A program made the translations under genes and the position numbers. This document shows, in pieces, positions 41,585-51,653 of a stretch of DNA of 64,000 bases. Numbering within the stretch: the stretch's first letter is position 1; each line of letters begins with the position of its first letter. The notes beneath the pieces are model-generated. The model saw nothing but the letters and a program-made list of their open reading frames with translations, searched no databases and was not told the origin of the DNA. This DNA comes from Tilletia caries (Eukaryota; Basidiomycota; Exobasidiomycetes; Tilletiales; Tilletiaceae): the NCBI GenBank assembly GCA_032718865.1, contig JALUTQ010000005.1:434001-498000 (forward strand). The letters are read 5' to 3'.

Positions 41585-43830
41585 CTAGTCGACGCTGAGA
41601 CCAGGTACGCCCGCCCCTGCCCTAGCACCCGCGGCCGCACCCGCAGCAGCAGCAGCCGCCGCCGCTGCTGCTGCAACACGAGCAGTAGGAGCAGACCCAT
41701 CCCCTCCGCCCGCCGTTCCGAAATAGAGCACATCCAACCCGACACTCTTAATGGGCGCCGAGCGCGAGGTCAGATCGGCCCTTACGCCGAGGTTGACCAG
41801 ACAGTTCCGGAGACGGCCTTCCCATAGGAGGGCGACGTCGGCCGAGGAGGAGAAGCGGAATTTGAGGACGCCGGTTATGGAGTCTGGTGGGGCTGTCTGT
41901 TGTGGTGGTATTGACGGAGGAGGAAGAGGGGTGCTGGAGAGGCTTGAGTCTGTTTCACTGGGTAAGGAGGGGAAGGAAGTGGGCTCTCCTTCGGTCGGTT
42001 GCGGTCGAAGACTGGCCTCGACCTTCACAGGGCTTTCGATCTTGGACGAACTGCTTGAGGTAGCGGCAACGGGAGGGGTATCCCGAAGACTTGCCGTTGT
42101 TGGCGGTGCCACGAGCACGGGTTCACGCCGTTCTAATCTGAGCTCTTGCTCCGGTTCCGGCTCTGCATTTGAAGGGTTAGAAGAGGAGGTGGTGGATGAG
42201 GAGGAGGAGGAGGAGGAGGATGCTTGGCTTCGGAGCCAGTACTCGGCACCGATGGTAAACTCGCTTTCGTAGGAGTACACGTTGAAGTCGAACCTGGACA
42301 AAGCATTGACGATGATGAAAGTTGAGCATCCGATTCAAACGCGAGGGTGGGGTGTGATCGTTTTAGTCTGGACTCACCTGCTTCCAACCACCGCGTTTCT
42401 GCTCATCTTGGCAGCATAGGCAGTGCTGAGATGGCCGAGCATCGGATTTAGCGTCGCAGTGAGGATGGTGGGTGGCTGGGACATGACTTCCCCTTCTCCC
42501 GCAGATGTCGGAGCGTCGGGAAGGGTCATGAAGCGGATGCCCGTCGAGACTGGTCAGGAGGCCAAGGAAAAGAGTAGTAGTGATCAGTACTTCTTTGACC
42601 CTCTTCTATTCAATCCAACATTTTCGACCACTCACGACCTGCGCTCTTCTCGACTGCACTGAAGAAGAGCTCCGCGCCGGCACTGAAGCGGCCCCGTAAG
42701 CCGCCGCCGACGGTGAGGTCGTCTGAGCTCTGCCCTTTGAGCCCACTGGCGCCGCCGTCTTGTGGAGAGATGGGATCCACCAATCCCACGGCAGACTGCT
42801 CTTCTGCGGGACTGCCCACTGCACCCATTTTTAGCCCAGCCCGGAGAGCGTCGTCCTCCACTGTCACCGAGTCTAGCGCTGGTTGATCGCTTCGCTGCTG
42901 ATGTTGAGCTACTTGGGCAGAGGCCGCTCCTGGCCAGCCAAAGTTATGCAGTACGCGGAAGCCCCAGAGCGCATCGTCCGCACTGTAGCTGTACTCTGTA
43001 CACCACCGACCTGTGTCGTGCTGGAGGGTGAATTGGAGGTTTGTTGAGCCTGGGGGCCCGACGGATCCCGAGCCGTGCGAAGATGCGCCGGAGTCTGGGG
43101 CGACGGCAGGTGAGGACGCGTTCGCCGATGGGCTCGACTGCGGATGATGATGTTGCCCATACGGCTGTCCCGCATGGACCTGTGGCTGCCCGTACGGCTG
43201 AGGGGGATACTGCGATGTCTGTGGATGGTGCTGCTGCTGTTGCTGATGCTGATTCGGCAGATCGGCCAGCGTCGACGCAGCCGAGGACAGCCGGGGCGGA
43301 CTCGAGACGGCAGTGACGAGCAGCTGCCAGGTCTCCCCGAGCCGGGTCGAGTACAGCGCATCGAGTCGGCCGGAGGGGACGTGTATGCACCCATACAGGA
43401 GGTAATCCCTCGAATCGACCCGTCTGCCAGCCTGCCAGACAGCCTGCCGACCGACGGGTCTGCGCGGCATCTCGTTTATCTTGAAGCGATCGATCACATC
43501 CTTGAAGCGGACCCTCGCACTGCTATTCCCGATATCCAGCTGAGGACGAGCCGGCGAGCCGGCGCTACCATCGACGGCGAGCCGCTCGGGGTCGATGGAG
43601 GCAAAGATGTAGCCGAAGGAGCCGCGGAGGGAGGGCAGGGCGCGGAGGCGGTAGGTGTTAAAGAACGTCGGGGCGGGCGAGGCGGAGAACGAGAGCGAGA
43701 CCCCGGGCGGGATGGTGAAGTCGAGCAGGGCGGCGGAGGACGAGGTCAGGTGCAGGTACGAGTTCGCCTCGTTCCAGCCAGTCGCCTCGAAGTAGCGCCG
43801 CAGCACATGCGAGCTGAAGTCGTGCGGCAT
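41585..43830 (-). CDS. MDM10: Mdm10, mitochondrial outer-membrane beta-barrel of ERMES
   Basis: Subunit of the ER-mitochondria encounter structure; also works with the SAM complex in outer-membrane protein assembly. The N-terminus MPHDFSSHVLRRYFEATGWNEANSY and LLDFTIPPGVSLSFSASPAPTF, then LRGSFGYIFAS, fit Mdm10. The C-terminal exon starts FDFNVYSYESEFTIGAEYWL, a family hallmark. Exons 43830-42636, 42549-42378 and 42293-41585 total 692 codons. The ATG at 43830 is used because upstream in-frame codons lack another ATG. At 691 residues it is longer than yeast Mdm10 (493). The excess is a His/Gln/Pro-rich loop (about 43170-43260), a Ser/Glu-rich loop in exon 3 and an Ala-rich tail (about 41600-41680). 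Confidence 0.88.
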
Positions 43831-44060
43831 TGTCCCTCGCACCCGTGAACGTGATCCAGCCTGCTCTGCCTCCGTGATCCGTCCCTGTCCCAGTCCGCTC
43901 AGGAAGAAATTCGATGGGGGGCAGAGTCAGGGCGAAAAGGCTCCGAGGTCGACATTGACGGGGTCAAAGTCGACATCGACGCGCAGAATCATTAAGATGG
44001 GTGGTAGAGTGCTTCGAGAGTAGAGTAAGATACAGCATTTTGGGAGAGATAGAGATGTGA

Positions 44061-45462
44061 TTAAGCATGGGCTTTTTGTCCGAGGTGGTGGATAGGAGGT
44101 GTATCAGGAGAAGACGACGGTCTGGAAGGAAGGCACGCATGTTCGTCAGTTTTGAGCTTCAACAAAGGGGGAACCGGAGCATGGAGACGCATTTTCACCT
44201 TGTTTCCGTTGACGAAGACACGCCGTTGCGCATACTTCTTCACAGCCGTCGCCAGCACCCGCCTCTCCACATCCTCCCCCTCCTGCTGCAGCTGCAAAGG
44301 CGACTGCGTATGATCAACCGAGAGCGTCGCCTGTGTAATGATCGGGCCCTCGTCAAGATCCGCAGTGGCAAAGTGTGCGGTGGCGCCGACGAGCTTGACA
44401 CCTCTTTCGAAAGCTTGCCTGTACGGGAAGCCGCCGGCAAAGGCGGGCAGCATGCTGTGGTGGATGTTGATGATGGCCGTGCGTTGGGGGAGGCTGTTCA
44501 GCGTTGCGCAGAGATTCTCGGAGAGAATCTGCATGTACCGCGCAAGCACGACTGTTTGAGAGGAGATTCGAGTAAGTTCCGCGAACAGTAGGTAGCGCCT
44601 GGCGTCCCTTTCTGCATCGTCTCATTGCCAGAGAGTAGTGACGTACCCAGCTCAATGTTGTGCTCCTTGCAAAGCTTGATCACCTCGCCCTCTTGCCATT
44701 CCTTCGTCTTGCCTTCGTCTGGCTTGATGGGCAAGTAGTGGAAGGGTATGTTGTGCGCCTTTGCCAGCGGCTCAAAGTCGGTGTGATTCGAGATGATGAG
44801 GGCTGCGCAGGTGTAAGATTGTCGGGAGCATGAATGGAGGGATATCAGTCATCGAGTCAGGAAGCAATCGCTACAAGGGCAGGAGGAGGAGAAGAGGGCA
44901 GAAACCAGAGCAAAACACGTACGGATCTCGATGGGCAGCGTCTTGGTCGTCATCCGGAAGAGGAGGTCATGAATGCAATCTGCAAGGGAAGAAAAGAAAG
45001 ACGGGAGATCAGCATTTACCCCCTCCCCCATGCTACATAACCCCCAAACCCGCTGGCCAGGGGAGACAAAGGACAAGGATCGAACTCACGTCCAATCTTG
45101 GAGACCATAATCAACGTCCGCACCTTCTCCAGCTCTTCATGGATCTCAAACTGTGCCTCCAGCTCAGCCGCCAGCTCGTCCTGGAACGCCTTGACCACCT
45201 TGTCCCGGGCGCCTTCCTCCAAGTTCGCGTCCGTCTCCCGCCCGCCGCTGCCAGCACTGGTCCCAGCGGGTACAAAGAGGACGCGCATGAAGAACCGCCC
45301 CGAGCGGGAGTCCCCGAATTGCGCTGACTCGATGATGTTGTACGACAGTCGGGCGATCAAGCCTGTCACGCGAGTCACGATGCCGGGCTTGTCGGGGCAG
45401 GTCACCGTGAGGATGAGCCCGCGGGGACGAGAGGTTGCTGAGGAAGAGGCTTTGGCGGACAT
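44061..45462 (-). CDS. purU: Formyltetrahydrofolate deformylase, PurU-like
   Basis: Hydrolyses 10-formyl-THF to formate and THF, balancing one-carbon pools. The N-terminal ACT domain (LILTVTCPDKPGIVTRVTG) is followed by a formyltransferase-type domain: ISNHTDFEPLA, INIHHSMLPAFAGG and GATAHFATADLDEGPII. These contain the Asn, His and Asp positions typical of the family. Exons 45462-45090, 44979-44923, 44802-44647 and 44551-44061 total 359 codons. Two residues after the ACT domain a KIGHCIHDLLFR block bridges exons 1 and 2. The C-terminus has about 40 extra residues (HEHACLPSRPSSS-like tail). Prokaryotic PurU is about 280 residues; fungal versions exist. A plain phosphoribosylglycinamide formyltransferase is unlikely because of the ACT domain. 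Confidence 0.88.
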
Positions 45463-45628
45463 TTGGTTGATGAATGTACTTGGGATGTGTCGTTGGGTTC
45501 TGGTTGGTGGTGGTATGTAAGCTGACAAGAAGCGGAACCTTTGATGAGCTTCCAGTCCTTCTGGACGCACAGATCACACAAACGGAGTCATCCAGTACTG
45601 AGTCAATTTACAGAGAGGATGAAGGATG

Positions 45629-46564
45629 TTATGGTACATCGCTGGCCAGAGGGCTGTCCTTCTCCTTCTTCTCCTGTTCCCATGCCTTAGTCTCCTTCTG
45701 GATCCATGCAAGTGCATTGATCGGCACAGCCGGCGCGTCACCCTCCTTCTTCGACCGGTCGAACGAGGGCTTGAACTTCTTGACCGGCTGAAGCTTGGCC
45801 TTCCTCGCCTTGCGCGTCCTAGGATCGTTCATGCTGCCCAGCATCTCCGCCGTCCAAAACGCCTTGCCGGTATCTTCGTCCTCCGTCTCCTCCGTGTTCA
45901 GGGGTGTCTTGGCGACTGTTGGGGTGGGCTCGTCGTCGTTGCGTTCCTCGATATCATCTTCTTTCTCTCCCTCGGCCGCCAGCTTCGACTTGCTGGAGAA
46001 GCTGAAGGAATGGACCGCGAGTGGCTCCTCCGACGTAGGCCGGTCGATGGGTACAAAAGTCATTTGCTCCGCCTGATGCACGGGGATGTCCTTCCACTCT
46101 CCCTCGTAGAGCAGCTGCTTTTGCTTCTCGCTCAGCTTGGTGTCGTCAACGGCGACTTGCTGGAACTTGTTGCCCGGCCGCATCCAGAACCAAGAGTCCA
46201 TCGCGTCTGATCGGGTGAGATTGGCGTATGTTTCATCGGTGAGGATGTGCGGCGCGATACTTAGGCCAGGCCGGTGCGGGGGTGGAGCGGGCGTGCATGG
46301 TTTGTGGGCGAAGTACAGCTTGGCGTGGCTCATGTACCGGACTTGCTGATGGTGGACATGCAGCGGAGGCACGGCGGCAAGGCTACGGCTAAGGCGAGGG
46401 CGTGCGGCAGAGTAGTGGGCAGCGCTGGCATGCTGAGGTGGAGAGTTACGGTGTTGAGAAGAAGTGGTCGTCAAGGCCGGGAGAACTCGCCTGCGAGTCG
46501 GTAGCGTAGTGCGATTGGCACTGTGACGAAGCAATGTAGTTCGGGAGGCTGCTGATTTGAGCAT
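45629..46564 (-). CDS. Predicted mitochondrial protein of unknown function
   Basis: 311 residues, single exon, ATG at 46564. The first 85 residues are rich in Arg, Ser, Ala and Thr and almost free of acidic residues (MLKSAASRTTLLRHSANR), like a matrix-targeting presequence. A conserved-looking core follows: SWFWMRPGNKFQQVAVDDTKLSEKQ and LLYEGEWKDIPVHQAEQMTF. The C-terminal half is charged (EGEKEDDIEERNDD) and ends with an amphipathic WIQKETKAWEQEKKEKD. I do not recognise the family. It lies 166 bp upstream (on its strand, downstream) of the PurU gene start, in the same orientation. Confidence 0.7.
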   Translation of the reverse strand: MLKSAASRTTLLRHSANRTTLPTRRRVLPALTTTSSQHRNSPPQHASAAHYSAARPRLSRSLAAVPPLHVHHQQVRYMSHAKLYFAHKPCTPAPPPHRPGLSIAPHILTDETYANLTRSDAMDSWFWMRPGNKFQQVAVDDTKLSEKQKQLLYEGEWKDIPVHQAEQMTFVPIDRPTSEEPLAVHSFSFSSKSKLAAEGEKEDDIEERNDDEPTPTVAKTPLNTEETEDEDTGKAFWTAEMLGSMNDPRTRKARKAKLQPVKKFKPSFDRSKKEGDAPAVPINALAWIQKETKAWEQEKKEKDSPLASDVP

Positions 46565-47010
46565 AACGAGGGTTCTGCTGGGGCCGGAGGATTTGCAAGG
46601 AGGTAGGGGAGGCCAAAAGTCCAGCGATGGTTAAGTGTAGATTTGTCTTGAAGCTGGTACAACAGATGTCAGCTAACGCGGCCCTTTTATACATGGGGTG
46701 ATGTGTCGTGGTCTCATCATTGCCAGACATGGCTGCGCTGTCAAGAAGTCAAAGATGAGTAGGCGGTGATCGATGGCGACCAACAAAGGCAAGCAGGTGA
46801 ATTGTGTCAGGCCGTGCTCAGCCGAAAAGGCGAGGTTCCCTTTGTTCCCGCACTTCGACGCCTTCGAGTCGTGGTGGCCATCTGTAATAAGCCTCTTCAG
46901 CCGAGGGGTGGCATCGACAAAGGGAAGAAACGTGCAGGCCGGGCCCCGACGAGTTTCTCGAGGGTGCTCGATTGACGGCCACTCCTTTTGGGCTCCATGA
47001 TCTTGCCATC
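46565..47010. other. Intergenic region upstream of the mitochondrial gene
   Basis: No gene seen. TTTTATACAT near 46684 (TATA-like in either direction) may belong to the minus-strand promoter of the 46564 gene. Confidence 0.35.
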
Positions 47011-48517
47011 TCACAGGAACCGGCCGGAGCTTCCGCCCGCAAAGCGATCCTTCAGCCCAATCGCATCCCGAATCGCATCCGCCTTCCCCTTCTCATCCAA
47101 CGCCCGCGCACCCACACCCAGCACTTTCTCCCGATCCCACAACATCGTCTTGCTCATCCCCGTCGGCCCCGCCTCTTTCTTCGCTTCCTCCTCTTCGGCT
47201 AGACGTCGTTTCTTTTCGGAACGACGACGCTTACGCTCCCGTCGTTCGCGTTCGTATTCGGAGTCTGTCTCGGAGTCGGAGGGTGATGGCGAGCGTGAGC
47301 GGCGATCACGTCGTTTGGAGGAGGAGGAGGAGGATGGCCGGTCGCGATCACGATCGCGATGTTTGTCCTTGTCACCCTCACGGTGATGGTCACGGTCGCG
47401 ATGTCGTTCCTTCCTCTTACGCTCGCGTCGGGCCTCATCCTCCTCATCTGAACGATCCCGGTCCCGACGATGACGCGATGAACGATGTCGACTCGAGCTG
47501 GGTTCTCTGTCGCCTGATGGATGCCGATGACTGCGACTGCTGTCCTTGTCGTGATGCCGGTCGCGTGACTTTGACTTGTGGCTTTCTCGCTCGCGATCGG
47601 ACCGCTTATCTTTCGACGACTCTGCAACCTCTTCAGCCCGCTTCTGCCGATGCAAGTCGAGTAAGGACGACGAGCGGGAAGGATCCTACATATATGCGAA
47701 AGGCATTAGATCGGTCAATGCATAAGCACATCAATGAACAGAATGTCCCCAGCTCTTCGACTCACGATCTCCTTAATCCTTCTGGCGATCTCCTCGTCCT
47801 TCCGCCTCTGCGCGTCCGCCCTCAAGATCTCATCCTGGTTTATCTTTTCCTCATGCAACTTCGGCCGTCGCCCTTCGACCTCATCCTTCAACCGTTGCAT
47901 GCGTTGTTCGGGCGTCTCCGTCCATGCCGCCATGCTTTCGGGGTCGGCGGGCCCGGTAGGCGCAGAGCCGCGCGTCTGTACGCGGGTGTTCTGCTGGAAG
48001 CCGCGAGATTTCAGAGCGCGTTTGGGGTCGGAGAGGACAGTGGCTAGGGAGGAGGCCGTTGGTGGGACGAGCATCCAGTCGGGTCGGCTCGACGCAGCCG
48101 CTGTCTTCTCGGCCTCAGCATCCTATGGGCAAGAGAAGATTGTCAGCGCAGGGTGGACTACGAGAATGTAGCGAGATACATAAGGATAGAACGTACCTCT
48201 TGTGCTTTCCTCCGCCGCTCTTCCCGTTCAAGAAAGGCACGCGCGCCATTGCCGAGTGGCTCGGCCGTGGATTCCGCTTCCGCTCCGCCAGGTAGTGGTG
48301 CCGGTCCAATGAGGTAGGTATCGTCATCATCGCTGTCGCCATTGTTGTTGCCTGCGGCCTTTGACCCTGCTGAGAAGCCTGGAGGCAGCGCTGGCCCGAG
48401 CGTGACCTTGGACGTGCTCGCCGTTCTTGAGGGACCGGCGTCGTCTGAGGCGAAGGAAGAGGATGTGCCGGACGAAGAGAAGGAGGCTGAGCGCGAGCGC
48501 GAGCGTCTGCGGCCCAT
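47011..48517 (-). CDS. GPALPP-motif / DUF3752 protein
   Basis: 450 residues from three exons in phase 0: 48517-48197, 48122-47766 and 47685-47011. The N-terminus is an Arg/Ser stretch (MGRRRSRSRSASFSSSG). It has LGPALPPGFSAG and later YLIGPAPLP, the GPALPP-type motifs, then RPDWMLVPP as in DUF3752 proteins, then a long Arg/Asp/Ser/His-rich segment (about 47060-47600). The family is nuclear and of poorly known role, possibly linked to RNA processing given the RS-like composition. The start is 94 bp from the terminal repeat of a DIRS-order element. Confidence 0.8.
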
Positions 48518-48611
48518 CTTGAAGTGTGTGAGTGTGTGTATTGCTCAGCTTACGCTGGAGATGATGGAGGACGGCGAGAAGAGCAAAGGAAATGGGAAGG
48601 TCCAGCCAGGA

Positions 48612-48639
48612 CTCTCGACTGCACAATGTTTCGGACACC
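48612..48639 (+). repeat. Left terminal inverted repeat, DIRS-order copy 2
   Basis: 28 bp beginning CTCTCGACTGCACAATG and ending TCGGACACC; perfect reverse complement of 55733-55760. The sequence beyond the 28 bp does not match on either side. Confidence 0.8.
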
Positions 48640-49770
48640 GATTTGAAGTCGCGGATCGTTTTCAGCCTGAATTTATGAAAAGAGCGTGGCGCTGTTTTAG
48701 TGATCAAAATTGTTGTCCCACACCACGTTGAACAACAGCAGTCAGTCAAGGCCAAGTGCGTTCGCAGACCATCTCGACTAAGCAGATACCGTCCCCTCAA
48801 GCACTTATTGCGCTTACTGCTCACTGCTCAGCCTGCTGGAGCATTGTTGAAAGGGATTTACGATGGGTCAAGAGCGTGATGGGTGGTGGCGGAGAAGTGG
48901 GACGTGCCTGTAGTTTCGTAAACGACGTCTCAAAAGAAACTTGGAGTCTCCTGGGTCTATACCATCCTGATGCTGTTTTGGTACCGTCCTGGTCCCATTC
49001 TCCCAACTCATTCGAACTCCTTTCCCTTCCGCTGTCTCTCTTCAGTGTCCATCAAACGTTATCATAGCAGAGATACCAGGGTTAGAACCACAAAAGGACT
49101 GAGCTCTCTTGGATTGCACTTGGTATGGATCTGCTGCGACGTGGACGGAAGCATCGGTGGTTCTTGTACGCGTCGCTCAGCCTTGCTCTCTCAGTTCGTA
49201 CGTTTGTCTCTGTGTGGTAATGCCCTGCGCACAGCGTGTACCTCAGGGTTGGGCCTGAGCACGGAAGTGCTCGCACGTCGTTGCAGTCGGGGCCCGGAGC
49301 GTACCCCATTGCGATAGCCCGCTGGGCGCCGACTGCCACTATGTGAACCCCCCTCAGGCGCGCCCTGTGGGCGAAGGCATCCGATGCCAAAGGCTGGTGC
49401 CGGGAGAACCGAAGAACAATGGAAGAGTGGTGAGATTAAATGTTGACTGCAGATCTGTGGACCCGAGAGAATGGAGAAGACCCGTGCCAGTGATTGGAAG
49501 CTGAAAAAGAGAACTGCCAAAGATGATGGACATCGACTGATCGACATGCCTGATGTTGGGCAGTGCGCATGCGGACGCCACGACATCGACCTGTGAGGAC
49601 GGGAGTCGGGAAGGGAAAAGAATGACCGTATCGGAAACTGTTTGACGGGGATGAAGAACAGAAGCATAAGTATGCCGCGCTGATGAGCAAGTTGGGGTGT
49701 GAGTGTGTGACCGAACACATACAGCATGGTACCAGGTACGGACCAGCGTGGATGCCCGGACCTGCCGGCT

Positions 49771-51640
49771 TCAGGCGTAAAAGAGGTCCGTCGGATCCAG
49801 ATCGCCAAAGGTGGCAGCCTGTCGCGCATAGTTGTCGCGCAGGTACACCAGATAGGCGTCTGATTGCCAACCTCCTCGGGTCTTGATCTCGTCCATGCCT
49901 CTCCCCGCCGCGAAGAACAGAGTGGCCCCTCCGATGCGGAAGCAGTGACCAGTGACCGGGTCACGACCGGCGTCTTTGAGCCATGTATTGACGGTACGAG
50001 CAAACAAGCTCTCGGTGAGTTCATTCCGAGAACCAGTGCGTCCAAGGTAGGAAAAGGCGCCAATTGCAGTCGCGTCCTCACCTGCACGAGGCGCATTTAC
50101 GTGTCGGTGCCGCCCGACCGCTACTACCGGGCAGAGCGCAGGCATGTGCCGTTGCTGAGGAGCAATGCGATCCAGGCCAGCCGTACCGCGCGCCTTCTCG
50201 GTGGGAAGAGCAAGGATGACAGAAGACGGCCCTCCTGCTTTGAAAGAAGGTTGGTCCAAAAGATGCACCCAGCACGCCCTGTCCGTCGGCGGGTCTGATG
50301 CGGACCGCACTGTGACTTCCCCCGGGCGACTCATGGAATAGAAAGCAAAAAAAATGGCCGCTGCTGCGATGGCCACATGGGCCCGATCCTCTGATTGCGC
50401 CGCTGCTGCCGCGATGACTGTGATGTCGTTGAGGCGCACCGGTCTTCTCTTCTCCAGAGGGGGAAGGCAGTTGATTGCGAGCGCCTTCTCGAAGGCGAGT
50501 GTCGGCTTTGTCGAGGGCCCACGGGAGACGATGAATGCGATGCCAGTACGCAAGGGCAAACTGGCGCTGGCTGATCGTTCCCGCCCGCAGGGTCGTCACA
50601 TCCTTGCGCAGGTACATGAGGAGAATGTTCTGGGCAGCCGGAAATCGATAGTGGGTCGGGAGACCGAGCTCATCGCACCACGTCAAGTAGGCAATGATGT
50701 GGCCCGCATACTTTTTCCTGGTGCCGAGTTTCACCGACGACCACAGAAGCTCCGAAGCCTTGCGCACGACCCGCATGTCTGCTGATCCGTGCGCGCGCAT
50801 CACCAAATGGCGTGCTGGGGTGAGGAGGAGGGGAACGTTCGCTTTCGGACATATGGCCTGCGCCGCATCCGCGGTCATGACGCACGTTGGGACATTATCC
50901 GGACCCAACGCTGCCCAGACCTCCGAGGCGGTGGTCACACGCGCAGGCACCATAAGCCCGAGCGATGGTGATGCAGCCGAGGCGCCCAACGAGCGCAGCG
51001 CGGCGAGCTCCGACACTGGCGCCGGTACGGAGCCGGGTGCCGACGCGCTGCAACCCGCACGGGAAGATGTGAGTGGGCGCGGAGCCGAAAACAGGGAGGC
51101 CGATGAGCCGTACTCAGAAGGGGTAGAAGCCGAAGGAAGCTGTGAAGTGGCCCGCCATCGCCGATTGCGAGTGGGGGACTGTCCCAATGTGGGAGGTGAA
51201 GTGGATGGTGACGTGGACACTGAGGACGGGGAAGCCGAGAACGAAGGCGCCGAGAGTTCCATGCGCCACCTACGATCCCGCCGAGGCGCGGCCGTGCTCA
51301 TGGGACGAGAGCCTGGCGTTGCTGGAGGCGCAGGAGAGGTGGAAGAAGAGAGAGGTTGCGCCACCGCCGCGATGCGCCAGCGCCAATCTCGTCGGGCGCC
51401 AGCAGCCATCGAGGCTGTCGAACCGAGGGTGTGCTGAGTGGGCGAGACGGAAGCATAGAGAGCTGAGATTGATGAGCGGAAGCGCCGATCTCGACGACGA
51501 TCGTCAGTGGGCGCTTCTTGAAGGAGAGGAGAAGGAGAGACCGTAGCCGAGGAAATTGCAGCTGGGAGAATAGAAGAAGGGGGGGCATGTTGTCGATTGG
51601 CGAGAAGGCCGTCTCCCGTCGCAAACGACACCGACGAGAG
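49771..51640 (-). CDS. Tyrosine recombinase of DIRS-order copy 2 (frameshifted)
   Basis: Reads in one frame from the linker to the core-binding domain (VKLGTRKKYAGHIIAYLTWC, PAAQNILLMYLRKD, YWHRIHRL). It then shifts near 50510-50540 into the frame with KPTLAFEKALAINCLPPLEK and the catalytic domain: FYSMSRPGEVTVR (first Arg), VTGHCFRIGGATLF (H-x-x-R) and GGWQSDAYLVYLRD (Tyr nucleophile region), ending LFYA at 49771. The linker upstream contains four spaced copies of an RRDRRWR-like motif. The break may be a mutation or an unrecognised short intron. Confidence 0.75.
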
Positions 51641-51653
51641 ACCTGCGACGCGA

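Noticed and set aside
50694..51437. 247-codon plus-strand ORF opposite the recombinase linker
   Set aside because: Antisense to the RR(D/N)RRWR linker. Acidic low-complexity product with no motif.
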